From Roseiarcus sp963755075 (GTDB lineage: Bacteria; Pseudomonadota; Alphaproteobacteria; Rhizobiales; Beijerinckiaceae), in the NCBI GenBank assembly GCA_963755075.1, contig CAVWKL010000193.1, positions 1 through 17,307 of the forward strand: 17,307 nucleotides of DNA, written 5' to 3'. Both the position numbers and the translations under genes were made by a program. Under the pieces are notes generated by a model. It saw only the letters and a list, made by a program, of their open reading frames with translations, was not told the origin of the DNA and did no database searches. Position 1 is the stretch's first letter; each line of letters begins with the position of its first letter. Positions 5,795 to 12,779 of the stretch are shown here, piece by piece.

Positions 5795-6541
5795 ATGGCG
5801 GCGGACGAGGGCAACGCGATCGAGTTCATCGACGTGCACAAATGGTTCGGCGCGTTTCATGTGCTGCGCGCCGTCAATCTAAGCGTCGCGCGCGGCGAGC
5901 GCATCGTCGTCTGCGGACCGTCGGGTTCGGGCAAGTCGACGCTGATCCGCTGCGTCAACCGGCTGGAGGAGCATCAGCGCGGCACAATCCGCGTCGATGG
6001 CATCGAACTGACCGGCGATCTCCGGCGCATCGACGAGGTGCGGCGCGAAGTCGGCATGGTGTTCCAGCAATTCAACCTGTTCCCGCATCTGACGATCCTG
6101 GAGAATTGCACGCTGGCGCCGATCTGGGTGCGCAAGACGCCCAAGCGCGAGGCGGAGGCGCTGGCGATGAGCTTGCTCGCGCGGGTGAAGATCCCCGAGC
6201 AGGCGCTGAAATACCCGGGCCAGCTTTCGGGCGGCCAGCAGCAGCGCGTCGCCATCGCCCGCGCCCTGTGCATGAACCCGAAGATCATGCTGTTCGACGA
6301 GCCGACCTCGGCGCTCGATCCGGAAATGGTCAAGGAAGTCCTCGACACCATGACCGCGCTCGCCCAGGACGGCATGACGATGATCGTCGTCACCCACGAG
6401 ATGGGCTTCGCCCGCCAGGTCGCCGACCGCGTGGTGTTCATGGACGAGGGCGAGATCGTCGAAATCAACGCGCCCGAGGAATTCTTCGCCAATCCGCGCC
6501 ATGAGAGGACGAAGTTGTTCCTGAGCCAGATCTTGAGGTGA
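5795..6541 (+). CDS. aapP: Amino-acid ABC transporter ATP-binding protein AapP
   Basis: Predicted 248 aa cytoplasmic ATPase energising the AapQM permease. It has Walker A GPSGSGKST (41-49), Q-loop FQQFNLFPHLTILEN (about 90-104), signature LSGGQQQR (144-151), Walker B IMLFDEPTSALD (164-175) and the switch His in VVTHEMGFA (201). These are all intact and typical of the HisP/GlnQ/AapP subgroup. The ATG at 5795 is preceded by GAGGGGGACGGGG. A GTG at 5777 overlaps the aapM stop and would add six residues, so the two genes are tightly coupled either way. It ends the transporter operon; no clear terminator follows. Confidence 0.93.
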   Translation: MAADEGNAIEFIDVHKWFGAFHVLRAVNLSVARGERIVVCGPSGSGKSTLIRCVNRLEEHQRGTIRVDGIELTGDLRRIDEVRREVGMVFQQFNLFPHLTILENCTLAPIWVRKTPKREAEALAMSLLARVKIPEQALKYPGQLSGGQQQRVAIARALCMNPKIMLFDEPTSALDPEMVKEVLDTMTALAQDGMTMIVVTHEMGFARQVADRVVFMDEGEIVEINAPEEFFANPRHERTKLFLSQILR

Positions 6542-6658
6542 GCGTAGGGTTGCTTGAATAGCGCGCGCCCCTATCGACGGCGTCACTCGAGGAGCAAGAA
6601 TGGACGGACGGTCGATGGCCGCGGGGAGCCGCAGGTTGATCAAAGCTGTGGCGAATTA

Positions 6659-6688
6659 TTGACATTTGCATATGCAGAACGATATGCA
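6659..6688 (+). promoter_or_regulatory. Promoter/operator of the brnTA module
   Basis: TTGACA (6659-6664) is a consensus -35; TATGCA at 6683-6688 is a plausible -10 after 18 bases. Between them lies the 10-base palindrome TGCATATGCA (6667-6676). The heptamer ATATGCA recurs with a 12-base period (6670-6676 and 6682-6688). Overlap of repeats with the core promoter fits binding by a ribbon-helix-helix antitoxin, as known for BrnTA autoregulation; binding here is inferred. Confidence 0.5.
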
Positions 6689-6706
6689 CGTTCGGGTGGC
6701 GGAACG

Positions 6707-7019
6707 ATGGAGTTCGACGGCTTCGATTGGGACACCGGCAACACGGAAAAGTGCCGGAAACATGGGGTTTCAATTGCAGAGACGGAGAGTTCTGTTTTTT
6801 GGCGTGCCGCTTGTCGGCCCCGACATTCGTCATTCGGTCGCCGAGCAAAGGTTCCGCGCTGTCGGCGTTACTGCCGAAGGCCGCAGCCTCTTTGTCGTAT
6901 TCACCTGGCGGCAGAGAGGCCCCGAGCGACTGATTTGGCCAGTAAGCGCGCGCTATATGCACAGAAAGGAGGTCGAAGCGCATGAAAAGGAAATTCCCGG
7001 AGTTCAAGACAGACGCTGA
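6707..7019 (+). pseudogene. brnT: BrnT-family toxin gene, frameshifted at a T6 run
   Basis: The ATG at 6707 opens MEFDGFDWDTGNTEKCRKHG followed by VSIAETESSVF, a classic BrnT N-terminus. The rest of the family sequence (GVPLVGPDIRHSVAEQRFRA, SLFVVFTW, ERLIWPVSARYMHRKEVEAH) is encoded one frame later. The shift falls at the T6 run 6795-6800, about codon 31; five T would give one continuous toxin of about 103 aa. Read as written, translation leaves the family sequence and stops at 6983-6985, overlapping the brnA ATG as ATGA. BrnT toxins are RelE-like ribonucleases neutralised by BrnA. This copy is either inactivated, expressed by slippage, or affected by a base-calling error. The restored frame overlaps brnA by 38 bases, the normal arrangement. 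Confidence 0.85.
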
Positions 7020-7236
7020 TGCTGAGGCTTTCGTCGAAACCGCCGACCTCAGTGAATATGATTTGTCGGATATGGTACCGATGCGCTTTGAACTGCGGCG
7101 CAAGGATAAGTCAGTGAGCCTGCGCCTGCCCGAAGGTCTTCTCAACGAAGTGCGCGGCGCCGCCAAGCGTGCCAACATGCCCTACCAACGATTCATCCGC
7201 ATGGCGATCGAGCGCGCGCTGCACGAGCCGAAATAA
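6982..7236 (+). CDS. brnA: BrnA-family (CopG/RHH) antitoxin
   Basis: Predicted 84 aa. The start at 6982 has a near-ideal AGGAGGT eight bases upstream. The N-terminus (KRKFPEFKTDADAEAFVETA, DLSEYDLSDMVPMRFEL) matches the toxin-wrapping segment of BrnA antitoxins. The C-terminus (SVSLRLPEGLLNEVRGAAKR, ANMPYQRFIRMAIERAL) is a ribbon-helix-helix DNA-binding domain. It should bind and neutralise BrnT and repress its own operon through the repeats at 6667-6688. The antitoxin frame is intact while the toxin frame is broken, the expected outcome if a toxin is lost harmlessly. Confidence 0.92.
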   Translation: MKRKFPEFKTDADAEAFVETADLSEYDLSDMVPMRFELRRKDKSVSLRLPEGLLNEVRGAAKRANMPYQRFIRMAIERALHEPK

Positions 7237-7242
7237 ATGCAG

Positions 7243-7257
7243 GGCTCGCGCCGAGCC
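7243..7257 (+). terminator. Hairpin after brnA, weak terminator candidate
   Basis: GGCTCG-CGC-CGAGCC is a perfect 6-bp stem with a three-base loop, seven bases after the brnA stop. No T-tract follows, so termination is uncertain. Confidence 0.3.
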
Positions 7258-7325
7258 GTTCGAACCGTCGCGAGCTTGAGCGACCCGTTCGACTTGCTTT
7301 GAACCCCGCGCCCGAAGAGCCGCCC

Positions 7326-8105
7326 ATGTCCGATCCCAATCCTGTCCACGCCGCCGCGGCAGCCGGCTTTTCCGCCGGGGCGGCGACTTACGCCGCCGGA
7401 CGGCCCGAATACCCCACAGAAATCGAGGGCTGGCTGCGCGACGATCTCCATCTCGGGCCGGGCAAGGCGGCGCTCGATCTCGGCGCCGGCGCCGGCAAGT
7501 TCCTCTCGCGGCTACGCGCCGTCGGCGCGACGCTTGCCGCCGTCGAGCCCGTGCCGGAGATGTTGCAAATCCTGATGGCCGCCAATCCCGACGTCACGGC
7601 GACGGCGGGAACGGCCGAGCGCATTCCGCTTGCCGACGGCGCGATGGACGCGGTCGTTTGCGCGCAATCCTTCCATTGGTTCGCGAGCCCGGCGGCGCTC
7701 GCCGAGATCCGGCGCGTCTTAAAGATCGGCGGGGCGCTCGGCCTCATCTGGAACGTGCGCGACGAAAGCCTCGACTGGGTCGCGGCGCTGACCCGCATCA
7801 TGGCGCCCTATGAAGGCGATACGCCGCGCTTTTCCAGCGGGCGGTGGCGCGAGGTTTTTCCCGCCGACGGCTTCTCGCCGCTCGAGGAGCGCCGCTTCGC
7901 CCACGCTCACGTCGGGCCGCCCGAGCGCGTCATCGTCGATCGCGTGCTGTCGACGAGCTTCATCTCCGCGCTGAGCGCCGCCGAGCGCGATGGGGTCGCC
8001 GCCCGGGTGCGCGCGCTCATCGCCGCGACGCCGGCGCTCATGGGCCGGGCCGAGGTCGCCTTTCCCTATCAGACGCGCGCCTTCCGTTGCCTCAGGATTG
8101 CGTGA
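7326..8105 (+). CDS. Class I SAM-dependent methyltransferase
   Basis: Predicted 259 aa. Motif I is LDLGAGAGKFLSRL (about 50-63), the SAM-binding glycine-rich loop. The acidic residue after strand 2 is in LAAVEPVPEML, motif II/III surrounds DGAMDAVVCAQSFHWFASP, and the post-motif is EIRRVLKIGGALGLIWNVRD. This is the Methyltransf_11/UbiE-like layout of small-molecule methyltransferases; the N-terminal FSAGAATYAAGRPEYP is typical of a widespread subgroup of unknown substrate. The ATG at 7326 is used; a TTG at 7299 would extend it by nine residues. Its 3' end overlaps the convergent gene ending at 8092 by 14 bases. Substrate cannot be inferred. Confidence 0.88.
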   Translation: MSDPNPVHAAAAAGFSAGAATYAAGRPEYPTEIEGWLRDDLHLGPGKAALDLGAGAGKFLSRLRAVGATLAAVEPVPEMLQILMAANPDVTATAGTAERIPLADGAMDAVVCAQSFHWFASPAALAEIRRVLKIGGALGLIWNVRDESLDWVAALTRIMAPYEGDTPRFSSGRWREVFPADGFSPLEERRFAHAHVGPPERVIVDRVLSTSFISALSAAERDGVAARVRALIAATPALMGRAEVAFPYQTRAFRCLRIA

Positions 8106-8760
8106 GCGCCGCCGCGCCAGGACGCTTCCGCCGGCGCTTGTCCTTCGCGGCGACCTTCGCCGCCTCCGCCCGCGCGGCATGGGTGGCGAGCGCCTTGTCG
8201 AGGCGGCGGCGCAGCGCGGTCTCGTCGTGCGCGGCGTGCTCGGGGTCGGCGGCGGCGGCGACCATGCGGCGCATCAGGTCGTAATCGTGCTCGTCGCGAT
8301 AGGGCTTGAGGTCGAGGTCGGGCGGCAGCTTTGTTAGCCGCTCGTCTCCCATCCGCTTGACGTAGGTCTGCATGAAGCGATCGTAGGCGCGCCAGGAGAC
8401 GCCGTCGGCGCGCACCGCCGCTTCCTCGGCGCGCGTGGCGATCTGGTGGGCGTGCTGGTAGTGCAGGTCGAGCTGGTCGATCAGCGTCTTCTCGACCTCC
8501 TCGTGCAGGAGGAGATAGCGATCGACGGGAATCGCCCGGCCTTTGTAGAGGAAGCTTTCGGGCAGGTGCCGGTCGATATAGACGCGCTTGCCGTCGAGGC
8601 TGTAGCCGGCGAGGTAGGGAATGTCGTGATCGCGGTCGATCCGGCCGACCCGGCGCACGATCGCGTCGAGCGCGCGATCGAGCATCAGGCCGGAGACATA
8701 GGTGTCGGGGATGCGCAAGCGCTTGTGCGCGCCGACGGGATGGCAGCAGCTTTCCGGCAT
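8092..8760 (-). CDS. Conserved protein of unknown function, His/Arg-rich
   Basis: Predicted 222 aa. The ATG at 8760 follows GGGAGGGGAGA with no gap for spacing, but the GGAGG core gives a workable site. No family is recognised with confidence. The central part IDRDHDIPYLAGYSLDGKRV followed by YIDRHLP, then RYLLLHEEVEKTLIDQL and HYQHAHQIATRAEEAAV, has clustered His and Glu residues that could bind a metal. It is not a canonical HExxH site. There is no signal peptide or membrane segment. The C-terminus is a long Ala/Arg/Lys-rich helix (about 175-215) ending in basic KDKRRRKRPG, suggesting nucleic-acid contact or disorder. It converges with the methyltransferase gene. Confidence 0.75.
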   Translation of the reverse strand: MPESCCHPVGAHKRLRIPDTYVSGLMLDRALDAIVRRVGRIDRDHDIPYLAGYSLDGKRVYIDRHLPESFLYKGRAIPVDRYLLLHEEVEKTLIDQLDLHYQHAHQIATRAEEAAVRADGVSWRAYDRFMQTYVKRMGDERLTKLPPDLDLKPYRDEHDYDLMRRMVAAAADPEHAAHDETALRRRLDKALATHAARAEAAKVAAKDKRRRKRPGAAALTQS

Positions 8761-8781
8761 TCTCCCCTCCCAGAATAGCGA

Positions 8782-8817
8782 GACGCCGCTTCGCCTCGAG
8801 AGAAGCCAAGCGGCGTC
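8782..8817 (-). terminator. Inverted repeat between two minus-strand genes
   Basis: GACGCCGCTT (8782-8791) and AAGCGGCGTC (8808-8817) are perfect complements around a 16-base loop, 25 bases after the stop of the upstream gene in minus sense. No T-tract follows, so it may be a Rho-independent-like hairpin, an mRNA stabiliser or an operator. Confidence 0.4.
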
Positions 8818-8842
8818 GACGGCCTGAAGCGTGGATGGCCGC

Positions 8843-9409
8843 TTATTCCGCCTTCTCGCCCTTGGCCGCGATGTCGCCGGCGGCCTTGGCGTCGGCTTCG
8901 CACATATAGGCGCCCTGTTTCGTCGTGCCGTAGCTCTTATGGCCGGCGAAATGATACTTGTGCGACTTGGTGTTGACCCAGACGACGGTGTCGCTCGGGC
9001 AGTGCGCCTTGGCGTCGGCCTCGGTGGTGAATTCGCCGGCGCCGGTCGCCGCGGCGGCGGGCTTCGGCGCGGGCTTCATCGGCGTGGGTTTCATCGGCGC
9101 CGGCGCGGCGGCGGCCGGAGCAGGCGTCGCCATCGGCGTCGGCGCCGCGGCGGGAGCCGGCGCGGGCGCGGCGGCCGGCGCTGGAGCGGGCGCTGCGGCG
9201 GGGGCCGCGCCTTCCTTCTGCGCCCGACACGTCTTGAGGAATTCCTGCCAGGTCTGGCCGTTGGTCGTGCCGGCGGCCTTGGCCGCCTTCCACTCGTCGC
9301 CGCATTGCTTCATGACGCTTTCGGCGTTGGCCGCGCCTGTCGCCGCCAGGCCGAACGCGCCGGCGAGCAGCATCGCCGAAAAGGCGATCCCCATTGTCCT
9401 CTTCATCAT
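8843..9409 (-). CDS. Secreted protein with PsiF-like repeat, Pro/Ala linker and conserved C-terminal domain
   Basis: Predicted 188 aa. The ATG at 9409 follows AAGGA with good spacing. Residues 1-29 are a signal peptide ending AATGAANA. Residues 31-63 (SVMKQCGDEWKAAKAAGTTN, GQTWQEFLKTC) resemble a PsiF-type repeat with paired cysteines. Residues 67-122 are a low-complexity Ala/Pro linker with MKPTPMKPAPKP. Residues 125-182 form a compact conserved domain (ADAKAHCPSDTVVWVNTKSH, KYHFAGHKSYGTTKQGAYMC) seen, as I recall, in many alphaproteobacterial exported proteins. The layout suggests a periplasmic two-domain protein spanning the envelope. No enzyme motif is visible and no function is claimed. 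Confidence 0.85.
   Translation of the reverse strand: MMKRTMGIAFSAMLLAGAFGLAATGAANAESVMKQCGDEWKAAKAAGTTNGQTWQEFLKTCRAQKEGAAPAAAPAPAPAAAPAPAPAAAPTPMATPAPAAAAPAPMKPTPMKPAPKPAAAATGAGEFTTEADAKAHCPSDTVVWVNTKSHKYHFAGHKSYGTTKQGAYMCEADAKAAGDIAAKGEKAE
9044..9211 (-). repeat. Low-complexity Ala/Pro-coding tract
   Basis: GC-rich, internally repetitive DNA encoding alternating Ala-Pro (APAAAPAPAPAAAPAPAPAA) and two MKP units. Such tracts are prone to length variation by slippage. It separates the two folded parts of the secreted protein. Confidence 0.6.
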
Positions 9410-9475
9410 GCAATTTCCTTCCCAATCGGCTCTGCCCGGCACAGCTTGGGCCCGCGCCAGAGTCTTTCCCATCTC

Positions 9476-9493
9476 GCCGCGGATCGCCGCGGC
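9476..9493 (-). terminator. Hairpin after the 2OG-oxygenase gene, candidate
   Basis: GCCGCGG-ATCG-CCGCGGC is a perfect 7-bp GC stem with a four-base loop, 17 bases beyond the minus-strand stop at 9510. No T-tract follows. Confidence 0.3.
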
Positions 9494-9509
9494 CGCGCTT
9501 TCATTGGCC

Positions 9510-10151
9510 TCACGCCGCTGAACCCGGAATGAACATGGTCTTGAACTTCTTGAGCTTGGTGATGACCCGGTGGCGCCGCTGCTCGCGGTCGGCCACCTCC
9601 TGCGTGGTCACCCAGTTCAACTGAATGGCGCGGCGCGGCCCGGAGATCGGTTTGTGGCCGTGCCAGGAATTGTCGGCGCGCCGGAACGCCAACAGCGTGC
9701 CGCCGTGGGGCGGCACTTCCGTGACATAGTCGTCGAGATCGTCCGGACCGCGCAGCAGCCGCAGCCGGCCCGCGTCCTCCTCCCAGCGCTCGTTCATGTA
9801 GAGGAGGACGGTGATGATCTTGGACTTCGAATCCGTATGGATCGCGCCGTCCTTTTCCTGGACGTAGCCGCGCACGGTGTACATGGTCGGGCGTCCCGAG
9901 AGATCGACGCCGAACTTGCGCTCGATCGCTGAGCGGAACTCGGGTCCCAGCAATTCGTCGATCAGCCCGCGGAAATGGCCGCGGATGTTGAGCTCGGCCG
10001 GGGGATGGGAGCCGGGGCCGGGCACTTTCGGATAGTCGACGAGAATGGACGAGAAGAGACCGCCATTGAGAAAGTCGGGCACGACGACAAAATCGAAAGG
10101 ATCGCGCTCGAGCGGCGTGCGCTCCAGCGCGGCGAAATCGCAATATTTCAT
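9510..10151 (-). CDS. 2-oxoglutarate/Fe(II)-dependent oxygenase family protein
   Basis: Predicted 213 aa, cytoplasmic. The ATG at 10151 has GGAG six bases upstream. The double-stranded beta-helix motif is visible: iron ligands His105 and Asp107 in AIHTDSKSKIITVLLYMN, distal His164 in NSWHGHKP, and a 2OG-binding Arg in GPRRAIQLNW (about 173-174). The preceding GGTLLAFRRADNSWHGH is typical of the PF13640-like group that hydroxylates small molecules or proteins. A C-terminal basic helix (REQRRHRVITKLKKFKTMF) follows. All catalytic residues are present, so it should be active; the substrate is unknown. Neighbouring genes do not suggest one. Confidence 0.88.
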   Translation of the reverse strand: MKYCDFAALERTPLERDPFDFVVVPDFLNGGLFSSILVDYPKVPGPGSHPPAELNIRGHFRGLIDELLGPEFRSAIERKFGVDLSGRPTMYTVRGYVQEKDGAIHTDSKSKIITVLLYMNERWEEDAGRLRLLRGPDDLDDYVTEVPPHGGTLLAFRRADNSWHGHKPISGPRRAIQLNWVTTQEVADREQRRHRVITKLKKFKTMFIPGSAA

Positions 10152-10235
10152 CAGCCGCTCCGAGGCGGCGCCCGCGATGCGAAGCGCCCTGCTTTTCGCG
10201 AGCCTATAACAGAAACGCCGGGACGCGCCAAGAAC

Positions 10236-10263
10236 CGGCGCCGCGCCGAATGGGCCGGCGCCG
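10236..10263 (-). terminator. Candidate terminator after the GST gene
   Basis: CGGCGCCG at 10236-10243 and again at 10256-10263 pair as an 8-bp stem around a 12-base loop immediately after the GST stop in minus sense, followed by GTTCTTGG. The T content is modest. Confidence 0.35.
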
Positions 10264-10265
10264 CC

Positions 10266-10889
10266 TCAAGGCGCGCTTTCGTCGGCCAGCGCCTGTCTGA
10301 CCGCGCGCCGCTCGCCCATCCGCTCGCGATGCTGCCGGACGCGAGGAATCGACCTCATATCCACGCCGTCGGCCTCCAGCCATCGCGCGATTGTAAAGAG
10401 ATAGGGATCGGCGATCGTGTAGGTCTCTCCCATCGCCCACGGACCTCTCAGCATGTCGCGCTCGATGAGATCGAAACAGGCCCCGACCGTTTCAGGCACT
10501 TTCTTCTGCATGGCGACGATCGCCGCCGGATCGTCCGCCCAGCGATAGCCACGCATGCGGTGCGCGTGGGCGACATGGACGGTCGCGCAGAGATAGGCGT
10601 TGAAGGCCTGGACTTGCGCAAACGCGAAGGCGTCGCCGAGCGGCGCGAGCGCGGCCTCGGGAAAGCTTTGAGCGACGAAGGCGAGAATCGCCGGCGTCTC
10701 CGTCAGAACGCCGCGCGGGGTCTGCAACGCCGGAACCCGCGCCTTGGGATTGATCGCGAGATAGGCTGGCTTCGTCTGCTCGGCCGCGCCGAAGTCGATG
10801 CGCTTCAGCGCGTAATCGGCGCTCGCCTCTTCGAGTGCGATATGGGAGGCCAGCGCGCAAGTGTTCGGCGCGTAATACAACGTCAGCAT
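10266..10889 (-). CDS. Glutathione S-transferase family protein
   Basis: Predicted 207 aa. The N-terminal thioredoxin-like domain opens MLTLYYAPNTCALASHIALE, with a cysteine at position 11 matching the catalytic Cys region of bacterial beta-class enzymes. NPKARVPAL (cis-Pro) and LTETPAILAFVA (glutathione gamma-Glu contact) follow. The all-helical C-terminal domain contains YTIADPYLFTIARWLEADGV, the conserved N-capping motif. It probably conjugates glutathione to electrophiles or acts as a thiol reductase. The start at 10889 fits the family; an in-frame ATG at 10916 is a less likely alternative. It lies 95 bases after the APH-like/P-loop fusion gene. Confidence 0.92.
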   Translation of the reverse strand: MLTLYYAPNTCALASHIALEEASADYALKRIDFGAAEQTKPAYLAINPKARVPALQTPRGVLTETPAILAFVAQSFPEAALAPLGDAFAFAQVQAFNAYLCATVHVAHAHRMRGYRWADDPAAIVAMQKKVPETVGACFDLIERDMLRGPWAMGETYTIADPYLFTIARWLEADGVDMRSIPRVRQHRERMGERRAVRQALADESAP

Positions 10890-10984
10890 TGGCGAAGCCC
10901 TCGATGGCGGCGCCATGTCGGCGCCGATTGAGAGTGACGGATCGTCTCGCCGGCCGCAATGGCCCTTTGCACGACGCGCGGCGC

Positions 10985-12562
10985 CTAAAGTCGCGCCCGC
11001 GCCGCCGCGACGAGATCGCCGAGATCGACGGCGGCCGTAAACGCGCTCCAGCCGGTCTCGGCGAGCGGCGCCGCCGTTTGCGTCGCAACGATGCGCGCGT
11101 CGGCGTCCGAGGCGTCGCGTGCGCGCGCCCCGACGCGCTTGAGACGCAAGGCCAGCGGCGCCTCGAGCCACAGACCGGCGAAGGCGACCTCGAGATCGGC
11201 GGCCAGACGCGCCGTCGCCCGGCGTTCGCGCGCATGCGCGTGAACGGCGTCGATGACGACGCTGTGTCCGGCGCGCAGCGCCAACCCCGCCTTGCGCGTA
11301 AGCCGCGCATAGGTTTCGCGGCTCGCCGCTTCGCCATAGGCCTCGTCGGGCAGGCGCGTCGTCTCCTCGACGGCGAACAGATGCTTGCGCTCGACGTCGC
11401 TGCGCAACACGACCGCCCCCGGCGCACGGCCGATTTCCGGCGCCAGCGCGGCGGCGAGCGCGCTCTTGCCGGTTCCCGAGAGTCCGCCGATCGCGACGAG
11501 GCGCGCCGGCGCGGGGCGCAGGAACGCCTCGGCGAAAAGAAAATAGCGCCGCGCCGCCTCTTTCTCGCGCGCCTGCTCGGCGCCGGCCAAATGAGCGATA
11601 TTGGCCGCCTCGACCTTGGCGCGAATTGCGGCGCGGACGCTCATGAAGATGGGCAGCGCCGCGAGGCCGGAGAACTGCGGCTCGTCGCTCAGCGACAAAT
11701 AGCTGGAAAGAAGCAGGTTGGCGGCGGGGCGCAGGTCGCGCTCCCACAGATCCATCAGCGTGAAGGCGAGGTCGTAAAGAATGTCGCCGGTGGCGATGTC
11801 GGGGTCGAATTCGATCGCGTCGAACAGCACCGGCTCGCCGTCGACGACGGCGATGTTGCGCAGGTGCAGATCGCCGTGGCAGCGGCGCACGCAGCCCCGC
11901 TCGCCGCGCGCCACGAGCAGCGGCCGCACCGCGGCGAGCGCTTGGCGCGCCTCGCGCGCCAACACGCGGGCTCGCGCCGGTTCGAAGAGATCGGACCGCG
12001 CGGCGAAGACCGCCTCGTTTTGATCGAGGTAGGCGAACAGCGATTGGGTCGCACGCTCGCCGTCGCGGGAAGGCGCGCGCTCGTGCGAGAGATGGATCGC
12101 GCGCGCGAGCTTGCCGACGAAATCGCTGGTCAGGCCGCCGCGTTTGGCGGTTCTGTCGAGCGTCGCGTTCTCGTCGAAGCGGCGCATGTGCGTCGCCCAT
12201 TCCACCACCTCGCCGTCGCCGCCGATCGCCAAGCTTCCGCCCTGACGCGAAATGGGCGTGACGTCGAGATAGATGTCGGGCGCGTTTTCGCGGTTGACCT
12301 CGATTTCCGCCTCGCAGGCGGCGCGGCGCTTTTCCAAAGTCGAGAAATCGAGGAATGGCAGTCGGATTGCGCGCCTGACCTTGTAGGCGTCGTCGCCGGC
12401 GAGAAAGACCACCGCGCCTTGGGTGTCGATCCTCTTCACCGGACCGGCGACGCCATAGGCGCTGGGGTCGCCGAGAAAAGCCAACACCGCCGCCTGCTCG
12501 CCCGCGTCAGCGGTCGAAGGCGGGCCGGCGTGACGGGAGGGGGGGACGACCGGCTTCCTCAT
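10985..12562 (-). CDS. Aminoglycoside-phosphotransferase-like kinase fused to P-loop ATPase
   Basis: Predicted 525 aa, two-domain cytoplasmic protein. Residues about 40-330 are a protein-kinase-like APH fold: the strand with Lys in DDAYKVRRAIRLPFLDFS, catalytic loop RCHGDLHLRNIAVVDG (about 227-242), and the metal-binding Asp region LFDAIEFDPDIATGDILYDL (about 246-265). Residues about 355-525 are an AAA_33/zeta-like nucleotide kinase domain with Walker A GGLSGTGKSALA (359-370) and SDVERK. Such fusions are widespread in Proteobacteria and usually annotated as bifunctional APH/ATP-binding proteins; their substrate is, to my knowledge, not settled, and antibiotic resistance should not be assumed. 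All key residues are present. The upstream ribosome-binding site is weak. It is divergent from maoC-pta across a 217-base region. Confidence 0.9.
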   Translation of the reverse strand: MRKPVVPPSRHAGPPSTADAGEQAAVLAFLGDPSAYGVAGPVKRIDTQGAVVFLAGDDAYKVRRAIRLPFLDFSTLEKRRAACEAEIEVNRENAPDIYLDVTPISRQGGSLAIGGDGEVVEWATHMRRFDENATLDRTAKRGGLTSDFVGKLARAIHLSHERAPSRDGERATQSLFAYLDQNEAVFAARSDLFEPARARVLAREARQALAAVRPLLVARGERGCVRRCHGDLHLRNIAVVDGEPVLFDAIEFDPDIATGDILYDLAFTLMDLWERDLRPAANLLLSSYLSLSDEPQFSGLAALPIFMSVRAAIRAKVEAANIAHLAGAEQAREKEAARRYFLFAEAFLRPAPARLVAIGGLSGTGKSALAAALAPEIGRAPGAVVLRSDVERKHLFAVEETTRLPDEAYGEAASRETYARLTRKAGLALRAGHSVVIDAVHAHARERRATARLAADLEVAFAGLWLEAPLALRLKRVGARARDASDADARIVATQTAAPLAETGWSAFTAAVDLGDLVAAARARL

Positions 12563-12678
12563 CGTTTCGGCTCGGCGAGGGACAGGTTCGTATCGGCTTC
12601 CATGGCTCCTAGGGGCGCCTTTTATCAGGCTTACGCCAATCCCTCGCCAGTCCTTCGGAGTTCTCCTGCCGGGACGCC

Positions 12679-12692
12679 TTGACGTGCGTCAA
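12679..12692. promoter_or_regulatory. FNR/FixK-type palindrome upstream of maoC-pta
   Basis: TTGACGTGCGTCAA fits the CRP/FNR-family pattern TTGA-N6-TCAA exactly and is extended by flanking C/G to a 7+2+7 inverted repeat. A -10-like TTTACA at 12713-12718 is placed about right for a class II activator site centred near -41. Regulation of the downstream acyl-CoA genes under low oxygen is inferred. Confidence 0.5.
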
Positions 12693-12779
12693 GCTTACCG
12701 CGCCTCGGCGCGTTTACAGCTTGCCGACGCGGCGGGACCGCCTGGTCTTCGCCGACGCCGACGCGAGCCGAGTCCGCCT

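Noticed and set aside
9044..9211. CRISPR or satellite array
   Set aside because: The repetition is a Pro/Ala-coding low-complexity tract within a secreted-protein gene; there are no regular repeats with unique spacers.
10985..12562. Aminoglycoside resistance gene
   Set aside because: Although the kinase fold is APH-like, the fusion to a P-loop domain and the chromosomal housekeeping-type context do not match acquired resistance enzymes.
10835..12682. 615-codon plus-strand open frame opposite the APH/P-loop fusion
   Set aside because: It is antisense to a gene with complete kinase and Walker motifs and has no recognisable domain.
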